A stretch of 64,000 bases of DNA from assembly GCF_023516555.1 (NCBI RefSeq), contig NZ_JAMGBD010000001.1:1240001-1304000 (forward strand). The letters run 5' to 3'. The DNA is from Sphingomonas alba (GTDB lineage Bacteria; Pseudomonadota; Alphaproteobacteria; Sphingomonadales; Sphingomonadaceae). The first letter of the stretch is position 1. Each line of letters starts with the position of its first letter. The notes beneath the pieces were generated by a model. The model saw only the letters and a list, made by a program, of their open reading frames with translations. It ran no database searches and was not told the origin of the DNA. Shown one piece after another: positions 27,471 through 34,918 of the stretch. A program made the translations under genes and the position numbers.

Positions 27471-28781
27471 GTGTCCGACGAATTTGATCCGATGCCGTCC
27501 ACCAAGCGGCCGCCGAAGCAGACCCCCACCACCATCGGCAACCACAAGCTGAAGCCAGCAACCCTGATGATGGGGTACGGCTTCGATCCGTCACTGTCGG
27601 AAGGATCGCTCAAGGCCCCGATCTTCCTCACCTCGACCTTCGTTTTCGAGAAGGCGGCCGACGGAAAGCGCTTCTTCGAGGGCATCACCGGCAAGCGGCC
27701 GGGCGGCGGCACTGCCGAGGGCCTGGTCTACTCCCGCTTCAACGGCCCCAACCAGGAAATCCTCGAGGATCGCCTGCAGATTTGGGAAGACGCGGAAGCT
27801 GCCCTCACCTTCTCCAGCGGCATGACCGCTATCTCCACCTTGCTGCTGGCGGTCGTCCGCCCGGGCGACGTCGTCGTTCATTCCGGCCCGCTCTATGCGG
27901 CGACGGAATCGATCATCGACAAGATCCTGCCGCAGTTCGGCGTGAAGTGGATCGACTTCCCCTCCGGCGCGACCCGCGAGGAGATTGACGAAGTCCTCGC
28001 CAAGGCGAAGGCGATGGGGCGCGTCTCGCTCGTCTATCTGGAAAGCCCGGCCAACCCGACAAATGCGCTGGTCGACGTCGAGGCGGTCCACGCCGCCCGC
28101 GCCGCCGCGTTCGCCGGCGAGGAACTGCCGCCGATCGCCATCGACAATACATTCCTGGGGCCACTCTGGGCGAAACCACTGGCGCAAGGAGCCGACGTCA
28201 GCGTCTACAGCCTGACCAAATATGCCGGCGGCCACAGCGACCTCGTCGCCGGCGCCCTCGTCGGCAGCCGGGCCGTGATAGACAAGGTTCGCTTCATGCG
28301 AAACACGATGGGCGGCATTTGCGACCCCAACACCGCCTGGATGCTGCTCCGTAGCCTTGAAACGCTGGAGCTACGCATGAGTCGTGCCGGCGAGAATGCC
28401 GAACGCGTCTGCGAATTCCTCCGCGACCATCCCAAGGTCGAAAAGGTCGGCTATCTCGGCTTCCTCGAGGAAGGCTCGCGCCAGGCCGACATCTACAAGC
28501 GCCACTGCACTGGCGCCGGATCGACCTTTTCGCTGTACCTCAAGGGGGGTGAGAAGGAGGCATTCGCCTTCCTCGACAATCTCTCGATCGCGCATCTGGC
28601 GGTCAGCTTGGGCGGCACAGAGACGCTGGCGAGCGCGCCCGCGGCCATGACGCATTTGTCCGTACCCGACGAGCGCAAGAAGCAGCTGGAAATCACCGAC
28701 AACCTCGTCCGCATTTCGATCGGCGTTGAGGACCCGGACGACCTGATCGCCGACTTCGAGAACGCGTTGAGGGCGGTCTAA
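27471..28781 (+). CDS. Cystathionine gamma-synthase family PLP enzyme
   Basis: 436 residues from GTG 27471 with GGGAG 11 bases upstream. Cys/Met-metabolism PLP fold: APIFLTSTFVFE, GLVYSRFNGPN, TFSSGMTAIST, PANPTNALVDV, IDNTFLGPLWAKPL, and the PLP lysine in SLTKYAGGHSD. The C-terminal LAVSLGGTETLASAPAAMTHL is conserved. Family members include cystathionine gamma-synthase, cystathionine lyases and methionine gamma-lyase; which one cannot be settled from motifs. The N-terminal 30 residues (Pro/Lys/Thr-rich) are an extension. It converges with the HAD gene, overlapping it by 4 bases. Confidence 0.9.
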   Translation: MSDEFDPMPSTKRPPKQTPTTIGNHKLKPATLMMGYGFDPSLSEGSLKAPIFLTSTFVFEKAADGKRFFEGITGKRPGGGTAEGLVYSRFNGPNQEILEDRLQIWEDAEAALTFSSGMTAISTLLLAVVRPGDVVVHSGPLYAATESIIDKILPQFGVKWIDFPSGATREEIDEVLAKAKAMGRVSLVYLESPANPTNALVDVEAVHAARAAAFAGEELPPIAIDNTFLGPLWAKPLAQGADVSVYSLTKYAGGHSDLVAGALVGSRAVIDKVRFMRNTMGGICDPNTAWMLLRSLETLELRMSRAGENAERVCEFLRDHPKVEKVGYLGFLEEGSRQADIYKRHCTGAGSTFSLYLKGGEKEAFAFLDNLSIAHLAVSLGGTETLASAPAAMTHLSVPDERKKQLEITDNLVRISIGVEDPDDLIADFENALRAV

Positions 28782-29443
28782 GACCAATCCTCGATGGCCC
28801 AGCCGCGCTCCGTCGCGAGCCGGCGGAGCTTGTCATGCGGGTTCACCGCGACAGCTTCGTCGGCCCATTCGAAGACCGGCGCGTCGCTGGCATGGTCGGA
28901 ATAGAAGCGGACGTGGCCGCGCTTGAAACCGCTCTTGCCGAGCCAGTCGGTGACCATGCTAAGTTTGGCGGGACCGTAGCAATTCTCGCCGTCAATCTTC
29001 GCGTGCACACGCGCGTCGAGACCGATGATCGAGCCGGTACCGATGACGTCGTCGAAGCCGAGCTTGCGGCCGACGGCGTCGGCGTAAAGCGTGTAGCTGG
29101 CGGTCGCCATAACGACCCTGCGTCCTTCCGCCTTGTCCCGCGCGATAGCTTTCAGCGCGCCCGGCCGGATATTCCCGGCGACCGTCTTCTCGGCAAAGCC
29201 GTCCACCAGTGGCTTCAATTCATGCGGGTGGCGCTTGTGGCCCAGCAGCAGCCGGTGGTTGATTTCCTTAAGCCGCCCTCGGTCGATCAGCTTGGCGACG
29301 TAAGCCAGCATCGACAGGATCACGAACGGCAGGAGAAGCAGCCGCCACGGCGCCCGCTTCACCGCGCAATGCAGCAGGAAGGGCGTGTAAGTCGCGTGTC
29401 GCGTGATCGTCCGGTCCATGTCGTAGATGGCGAAATCGGTCAT
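28778..29443 (-). CDS. HAD-IB family phosphatase
   Basis: 221 residues. HAD motif I YDMDRTIT (nucleophile Asp8, acid Asp10), motif II MATASYTLYAD, the lysine in YGPAKL, and motif IV FYSDHASDAPVFEWADEAVAVNP are intact. A hydrophobic stretch (about 33-52) may be a membrane-associated cap. It is the third gene of a minus-strand set after a CDP-alcohol phosphatidyltransferase and an NTP transferase, each overlapping the next. A phosphatase there would be expected to remove the phosphate from the transferase product. Confidence 0.88.
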   Translation of the reverse strand: MTDFAIYDMDRTITRHATYTPFLLHCAVKRAPWRLLLLPFVILSMLAYVAKLIDRGRLKEINHRLLLGHKRHPHELKPLVDGFAEKTVAGNIRPGALKAIARDKAEGRRVVMATASYTLYADAVGRKLGFDDVIGTGSIIGLDARVHAKIDGENCYGPAKLSMVTDWLGKSGFKRGHVRFYSDHASDAPVFEWADEAVAVNPHDKLRRLATERGWAIEDWS

Positions 29444-30204
29444 GCGCGGCGATCCAGGATGGCGGTCACCAGCTCATAGTCGCTCGGCTTGTCGACATCG
29501 ACCGCGGCCAGCGGGTCCTCGAGCCGCACCGCCCGCAGGCTGACGCCCAGTTTCCGCCCCATGGCGTCGAGCGTCTGGTCGAGCGTCCGTAGGCGTAGCA
29601 AGCCAAGCAGTCCCGGCCAGCCAAGCGCCAGCAACAACCGCCAGCCTTTCTTGCGATCCTGCTCGACATCCCGCCACAAGGCGATTGCCTTCATCGCGTT
29701 CGCCGAGCCGAGCAGGAACAAATTGGCGCCGGTATATTTGCCGCGGCGGAAGCCGATCCAGGTGCGCCGGGTCTGCGGCAGCCGCTTCATCAGCGCGCTC
29801 CGTGTCACGACTCCCAAGGCAAGGTCCGCGCCCTCGCCCTCGGCGCAGAACTGGTCGACCATGGCTTCGTCGAGCAAGGCGTGATCGGCGGTCGTCACCA
29901 GCAGCGGCCAGCGCGTCCGCTCGTCGGTACAGATGTGCTCCAGCGTCTCAGCGATCGTCCCGCTCGAGGGTTCGATCGACCAGCGGCCGTCATCGAACAA
30001 GACCGGCGCGATCAGGTCGGGCTCCTGCGTCAGGATCCGTACGGCGCCGACATTCCTGCTCGCGAGCAACGCCTTCAGTGGCCGCAGCACCATGGCCTCG
30101 CCAAGAATGGGAATCAGTGCCTTCGCGTCGACCCCATAGCGCTTCGCGAACGGATCGCCGCCCGGCCGCGAGCCGGCAAGCAGCAGCGCCGTGACCTTGC
30201 TCAC
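29440..30204 (-). CDS. MobA-like NTP transferase (nucleotidyltransferase)
   Basis: 254 residues from GTG 30204, which overlaps the stop of the upstream CDP-alcohol gene. The N-terminal nucleotide-binding segment VTALLLAGSRPGGDPFA...AKALIPILGEAMV has the LAG...K pattern of sugar-phosphate or alcohol-phosphate nucleotidyltransferases. WPLLVTTADHALL gives the metal-binding Asp, and PLAAVDVDKPSDYELV ends the domain. In this context it probably makes a CDP-activated headgroup from a phosphorylated alcohol. The substrate is unknown. The stop overlaps the HAD gene start. Confidence 0.85.
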   Translation of the reverse strand: MSKVTALLLAGSRPGGDPFAKRYGVDAKALIPILGEAMVLRPLKALLASRNVGAVRILTQEPDLIAPVLFDDGRWSIEPSSGTIAETLEHICTDERTRWPLLVTTADHALLDEAMVDQFCAEGEGADLALGVVTRSALMKRLPQTRRTWIGFRRGKYTGANLFLLGSANAMKAIALWRDVEQDRKKGWRLLLALGWPGLLGLLRLRTLDQTLDAMGRKLGVSLRAVRLEDPLAAVDVDKPSDYELVTAILDRRA

Positions 30205-31331
30205 GACAGCCAGCTGACGACCTTGCCGCCGCGCTCGGTCAGCGCATTGGCCTGCGCCAGGCGGACGGCGTGGAAGATCAGTGACACGATCGTCCACAAT
30301 GCGACCAACTCCAATCCCGTGTCGGGCTTTCCGCGGATCAGCGAGAAGACCAAAATCACCATGTTCGGGTTGCGGCGCGCGGTGATCAGCCGGAACTTGC
30401 TGTCGATCTTGCGCCAGACATGGATGTGCATGCCGTATTTGCGCATGAAAATGCCCTCGATCACGCGCTGGACGACATAGCCACCGACGATCGCGCAGAT
30501 GATTAGCCATTCGTAGACCGGCTCGAAGGGGTCGGCCCGCGAATTGAGCCCGTTCGCCCAGGCCCACCACCAGAAGGGCGGGTGAACGAGGTCGAGGCCG
30601 TGGTCGAAGATATTGCCCCATTTCGACGACTGACCAGTGCAGCGCGCCAACTTCCCGTCGACCGTATCAAGCACCATGAAACCGAAGGCGGTGGCGACGC
30701 CCGACCAGTACAGGCCCTCCATCCACAGGAAGAAAGTAGCGATGCAAAGGATCGCGCCAATCAAGGTCACCTGGTTGGGCGTCATCCCCGCCTGGGCTGC
30801 CCAACGGGTCAGATAGAAGGCCGGCCTTCGCCACAAATAGAGCGTCAGGATATCGGTGACGCCCTTGTAGCTGGCGTCATAGGCTGCACGTTCCACCGGC
30901 TCCGGGTCGGCGGGATCGAGCGGCAGGACGAACGGCCGGTCGCGCTTGCGCAGCTCGGAATAGCTGAGTTCGGCGGTCTCGGCGTCGATTTTGTCGAGCC
31001 CCGTTCCGGTCCACGGCGAAGCGGATTCCATCGCCCGCTGCACCGGGCTTGAATCCTGTCCCGCAGGAACATGGGCCAGCACCGCCCGGTCGCCGATCAT
31101 GAGGACATTATTCGGGTGGTGCTTGATCGCGGTCAGCCACACTGGGTCCCAGGCGAAGCCGAGGTCCGAAAGGATGACGGGCCGCGACGGATCGACCTCG
31201 CGCGAGCAATCCATGCCGGCCTTCTCGGCCAGCCGTTCGACGCGCGTTTCCGCGTCCAGCCCAAATACGCGGGCGGGGTTCTCGCCAACCGGAACGAGCA
31301 AAAAATCGGTGCGGACGGGTTCGGACGCCAT
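30201..31331 (-). CDS. CDP-alcohol phosphatidyltransferase family protein with N-terminal extra domain
   Basis: 376 residues from ATG 31331 (a GTG at 31352 would add 7). The C-terminal half has several membrane spans and the complete CDP-OH-P signature DG..AR........G...D...D (VDGKLAR, GNIFDHGLD, about residues 225-247). The N-terminal ~150 residues (LLVPVGENPARVFG, ILSDLGFAWDPVW, MIGDRAVLAHVP) look like a soluble accessory domain. This enzyme class joins an alcohol to a phosphate from a CDP-activated partner to build polar lipids or phosphodiester solutes. Operon with an NTP transferase and HAD phosphatase; divergent from the MlaE-type operon. Confidence 0.88.
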   Translation of the reverse strand: MASEPVRTDFLLVPVGENPARVFGLDAETRVERLAEKAGMDCSREVDPSRPVILSDLGFAWDPVWLTAIKHHPNNVLMIGDRAVLAHVPAGQDSSPVQRAMESASPWTGTGLDKIDAETAELSYSELRKRDRPFVLPLDPADPEPVERAAYDASYKGVTDILTLYLWRRPAFYLTRWAAQAGMTPNQVTLIGAILCIATFFLWMEGLYWSGVATAFGFMVLDTVDGKLARCTGQSSKWGNIFDHGLDLVHPPFWWWAWANGLNSRADPFEPVYEWLIICAIVGGYVVQRVIEGIFMRKYGMHIHVWRKIDSKFRLITARRNPNMVILVFSLIRGKPDTGLELVALWTIVSLIFHAVRLAQANALTERGGKVVSWLS

Positions 31332-31437
31332 TGTGGCAAGCGTATAAGGCACAAAGTTCGGCAGGAAAGTGGCAGTTTGGCTCGCATTGTCGCAAGCTAT
31401 TGCCGCTGGCCGTTAATTCGCGCAGTGTCCGCCCCGC

Positions 31438-32550
31438 ATGGCGACCAGGGGGTACAGGAAGGGCGACGAGCATTCTGACGAGCGCATCTATCGGTGCGTC
31501 GGCAGCCTGACGATCTCCCGCGCCGCCACCACCGAACGAGAAATCGAGCTCATGCCGGACGGCATGACCATCGATTTGTCGGGCGTGAACAAGATGGACA
31601 CGGTTGGCGCCTGGCTGGTCTATCGGGCCACACGCGACCGGGGCGCCAGGGTCGAGGGCGCCAGCCCAGAGGCCGAAGGCCTGCTGGAGCAGGTCCGGCA
31701 GGCGGACGTGCCCGTCCGGGTCACTCCCGAAGAGGAAGGCACAGGGTTCAAGCGCGGCGTCTCCGAGCTCGGCGAATATGTCGTCGAAGCCGGCCAGATC
31801 CTGTTCGGCCTGCTAAACTTCTTCGGCGCGACCCTGATCGGCTTCTGGCAGGTCTTCAAGCGCCCGCAGCAGCGCTTCCGGATGAACGCGGTCGTCACCC
31901 GTTTCGACCTCGTCGGCGTCCGTGCGCTCGGTATCATCGGCCTGATGAGCTTCCTCATCGGCATCGTCATCGGCCAGCAGGGCGCCGTCCAGCTGCGCGC
32001 ATTCGGTGCCGAAATCTATACGATCAACCTCATCGGCCGCATCACCGTCCGCGAGCTCGGCACGCTGATGACCGCGATCATGGTCGCCGGCCGCTCCGGC
32101 AGCGCCTTCGCCGCCCAGCTCGGCACGATGAAGCTGACCGAGGAAATCGACGCGATGCGCACCATCGGCGTCTCCCCGACCGAAGCGCTGGTCATCCCGC
32201 GCATGATGTCGGCCATCGTCATGATGCCGCTGCTCTCTTTCTACGCGATGATCATGACCATCCTCGGCGGCGGCATTTATTGCTGGATCGACCTCGAGAT
32301 TCCGCCACTGACGTTTGTCCAAAGACTGCAGGAAGTCATTCCGATTACCGACGTCTGGGTCGGCCTCATCAAGGCCCCGGTGTTCGGCTTCGTCATCGCC
32401 CTGGTCGGCTGTTTCCAGGGCATGCTGGTCGAAGGCGATGCCGAGCAGGTCGGCCTGAGGACGACCAATGCCGTCGTCCAGGCGATCTTCCTGGTCATCG
32501 TCATCGATGCCGTCTTTGCGGTTTTCTTCAGCTCGATCGGCTGGATATGA
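31438..32550 (+). CDS. mlaE: STAS-MlaE fusion, lipid ABC transporter permease
   Basis: 370 residues. Residues about 1-100 form an STAS/MlaB-like domain (MTIDLSGVNKMDTVGAWLVYR). From about 115 comes the MlaE permease with its amphipathic entry helix (FFGATLIGFWQVF) and family core GIIGLMSFLIGIVIGQQG, VRELGTLMTAIMVAGRSGSAFAAQLGTMKLTEEIDAM. Together with MlaF and MlaD it moves phospholipids between membranes. The fused STAS domain replaces a separate mlaB. The stop overlaps the mlaF start. Confidence 0.94.
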   Translation: MATRGYRKGDEHSDERIYRCVGSLTISRAATTEREIELMPDGMTIDLSGVNKMDTVGAWLVYRATRDRGARVEGASPEAEGLLEQVRQADVPVRVTPEEEGTGFKRGVSELGEYVVEAGQILFGLLNFFGATLIGFWQVFKRPQQRFRMNAVVTRFDLVGVRALGIIGLMSFLIGIVIGQQGAVQLRAFGAEIYTINLIGRITVRELGTLMTAIMVAGRSGSAFAAQLGTMKLTEEIDAMRTIGVSPTEALVIPRMMSAIVMMPLLSFYAMIMTILGGGIYCWIDLEIPPLTFVQRLQEVIPITDVWVGLIKAPVFGFVIALVGCFQGMLVEGDAEQVGLRTTNAVVQAIFLVIVIDAVFAVFFSSIGWI

Positions 32551-33353
32551 GCGACACGTCGCCGATACTGCCGGAGGGTGCCAAGGTCGTCATCTGCATT
32601 CGCGGGCTGCGCAACGCCTTCGGTGAGGAAGGCGAGCAGCAGCAGGTCATCCACGACAAGCTCGACCTGGACGTCAAGCGCGGCGAGATCCTCGGCGTTG
32701 TCGGCGGATCGGGCACCGGCAAGTCGGTGCTGATGCGCTCCATCATCGGCCTGCAAACGCCGGAGGACGGCGAGATCGAGGTCCTTGGCGAGAATATGAT
32801 TGGCCGCGAAGAGGACGAGGCGAAGAATATCCGCCGCCGTTGGGGCATCCTCTTTCAGAACGGTGCTCTGTTCTCGACGCTGACCGTCGCCGAAAATGTC
32901 GAAGTGCCCTTGCGCGAATATTTCCACTTGAGCCCGACGCTGATGGACGAAATCGCGGGCTACAAGATCGCCATGGCCGGGCTTCCGGCCGACGCGGCCC
33001 CCAAATTCCCGTCGGAACTGTCGGGCGGCATGGTGAAGCGCGCCGGCCTCGCCCGGGCGCTTGCGCTCGACCCGGAACTTCTGTTCCTCGACGAGCCGAC
33101 CGCCGGCCTCGACCCGATCGCGGCGCAGAATTTCGACGAGCTCATCCTCTCGCTCCGCGACAAGCTCGACCTCACCGTTTTCCTCATCACCCACGACCTC
33201 GATACGCTCTATGCGATCTGCGACCGCGTCGCGGTGCTGGCCGACAAGAAAGTGGTCGCGGTGGGAACGATTGAACAATTGCTGGCTTTGGACCATCCTT
33301 GGATTCAAGAATATTTTAACGGACCGCGCGGGCGCGCGGCCGCGGCGGCGTAA
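32547..33353 (+). CDS. mlaF: MlaF-type ABC transporter ATP-binding protein
   Basis: 268 residues, start ATG 32547 overlapping mlaE by 4 bases. Walker A GGSGTGKS near residue 53, Q-loop LFQNGALFSTLTV, signature LSGGMVKRAGLARAL, Walker B LLFLDEPTAGLDP near 180, and the H-loop in LITHDLDTLY. The MVKR signature variant is typical of Mla/Ttg2A ATPases. It powers the lipid transporter formed with MlaE and MlaD. Confidence 0.95.
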   Translation: MSDTSPILPEGAKVVICIRGLRNAFGEEGEQQQVIHDKLDLDVKRGEILGVVGGSGTGKSVLMRSIIGLQTPEDGEIEVLGENMIGREEDEAKNIRRRWGILFQNGALFSTLTVAENVEVPLREYFHLSPTLMDEIAGYKIAMAGLPADAAPKFPSELSGGMVKRAGLARALALDPELLFLDEPTAGLDPIAAQNFDELILSLRDKLDLTVFLITHDLDTLYAICDRVAVLADKKVVAVGTIEQLLALDHPWIQEYFNGPRGRAAAAA

Positions 33354-33371
33354 GGGGGCCCAGGACAAGAT

Positions 33372-34325
33372 ATGGAAACCCGGTCCAACTATGTGCTGGT
33401 CGGCTCCGTCACGCTGGCCCTCTTGGCCGGCCTGGCGTTGTTCATCGTCTGGATCGCGGGCCTGAACGGCGAGAAGCGCCGGTGCTTCGACATCTATTTC
33501 GCGCAAGGCGTCGGCGGCCTCAACAAGGGCACCGGCGTCACCTTCTCCGGCGTGCCGGTCGGCCAGATCACGGAAATCTCGCTGCTCCCGGAGCGACCGG
33601 AATTCGTCTGGGTCCGCATCGAGGTCGACCAGGACACGCCGGTGCTCCAGGGCACGACCGCGCAGATCAAGGGCGTCGGCTTCACCGGCGTCTCGGAAAT
33701 CCAGCTCGATGGCGCCGTCCGCGGCGCCCGGCCGCTGACCCAAATCGGCCCGCAAGGCTGCCCGGTTATCCCGGCTTCACAGGGCGGCCTTGGCGCGCTG
33801 CTCAATTCGGCGCCGGAGCTGATCGACCGCATCCAGCGCCTGACCGAGCGGCTGACGGAGCTGCTGAGCGACCGGAACCAGGATGCCGTCGCCGATATCC
33901 TCGGGAATATCGATCGCACGACCAAGGTGCTGGCCGACCGTGCGCCGGACCTTGCCGACGCCATCGGAGACGCCCGGATCGCCGCCCGCAATGCCGGCAT
34001 CGCCGCCCAGCATGTCGGCGAGCTGGCCGACAGCACCAACAAGCTGGTCAACGATCAGGGCAAGCCCGCCGCGGAAGAACTCCGCAAGGCACTTGCCGGG
34101 GTGCAGCACGCAGCCGACAACCTCGATTCGATGATTTCTGATGCTCGACCTGGCGTACAGAATTTCTCGAAGAACACGCTTCCGGAAGCGAACCGCATGG
34201 TCCGCGACCTGCGCGACCTGTCTGAATCGCTGAAGTCGCTGACCGACAAGGTCGACCAGGGCGGCGTCGGCAGCGCGCTCGGGCCGCCCAAGCTTCCCGA
34301 CTACAAGCCGAGGAACGGCAAATGA
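33372..34325 (+). CDS. mlaD: MCE-family (MlaD-like) substrate-binding protein
   Basis: 317 residues. An N-terminal membrane anchor (about 6-28) precedes one MCE domain (FDIYFAQGVGGLNKGTGVTFSGVPVGQI...IKGVGFTGVSEIQLDG). A long helical C-terminal part (about 135-300) is predicted to be coiled coil. In the Mla system the MCE ring sits in the periplasmic face of the inner membrane and passes lipid. The C-terminal helix is much longer than in E. coli MlaD (183 residues) and resembles the alphaproteobacterial/PqiB-like tubes. The stop overlaps the lipoprotein gene. Confidence 0.93.
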   Translation: METRSNYVLVGSVTLALLAGLALFIVWIAGLNGEKRRCFDIYFAQGVGGLNKGTGVTFSGVPVGQITEISLLPERPEFVWVRIEVDQDTPVLQGTTAQIKGVGFTGVSEIQLDGAVRGARPLTQIGPQGCPVIPASQGGLGALLNSAPELIDRIQRLTERLTELLSDRNQDAVADILGNIDRTTKVLADRAPDLADAIGDARIAARNAGIAAQHVGELADSTNKLVNDQGKPAAEELRKALAGVQHAADNLDSMISDARPGVQNFSKNTLPEANRMVRDLRDLSESLKSLTDKVDQGGVGSALGPPKLPDYKPRNGK

Positions 34326-34918
34326 GGATGATGTTGCGAGTATCACTTGCCGCGGCCATGGCCATGTCCCTGGGCGGTTGCGCCCTACTCGGCGGAGGCC
34401 CCAAGCCGCCGCCCTGGCTGCTTACCCTGACGCCCAGCGCGCCGGCGCCGACGTCCGTCGTCCGCTCTGCCAATGCCGGCGAAGCCGTCACCATCGACGT
34501 GCCCGTCATCCCCAAGGAACTGCGCTCGGTCCGCGTGCCGGCGCAGGTCGGAGAAACGGCCATCGCCTATATCAAGGACCTGCAGTGGGTCGACACGCCC
34601 GACCACCTCTTCCAGGACCTGCTTCAGGAAACGGTGTTGCGGACGACCAACCGCGTCGTCATCGATCCCAAGCAGTCGACGCTCGATCCCGGCCTTGTCG
34701 TCACCGGCCAGCTCCTGAGCTTCGGCTATGAAGCCGGCCAGGGCACGGTTCTGGTCCGCTACGACGCCGCGCTATCGGCAGCCGGCGGCACCCGCGTAGA
34801 GACCCGCCGGTTCGAAGCACGCGCCCCCGCCGATGGCACCGCCGCGACGGTCGGCCCGGCCCTCAACACCGCCGCCAACCAGGTTGCTAACGACGTCGCC
34901 AAGTGGATCGGCGGCTAG
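34322..34918 (+). CDS. ABC-type transport auxiliary lipoprotein (PqiC-like)
   Basis: 198 residues. A lipoprotein signal peptide ends in the lipobox LGGC (Cys near 20), followed by a Pro-rich linker. The mature domain (YIKDLQWVDTPDHLFQDLL, ...LQWVDTP, VVIDPKQSTLDPGLVVTGQLLSF) matches the PqiC/ABC_trans_aux family, outer-membrane lipoproteins of MCE transporters. It ends the operon mlaE-F-D-lipoprotein with 4-base overlap and converges with pepN. No mlaC or mlaA is nearby; this lipoprotein probably contacts the outer membrane instead. Confidence 0.9.
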   Translation: MRMMLRVSLAAAMAMSLGGCALLGGGPKPPPWLLTLTPSAPAPTSVVRSANAGEAVTIDVPVIPKELRSVRVPAQVGETAIAYIKDLQWVDTPDHLFQDLLQETVLRTTNRVVIDPKQSTLDPGLVVTGQLLSFGYEAGQGTVLVRYDAALSAAGGTRVETRRFEARAPADGTAATVGPALNTAANQVANDVAKWIGG

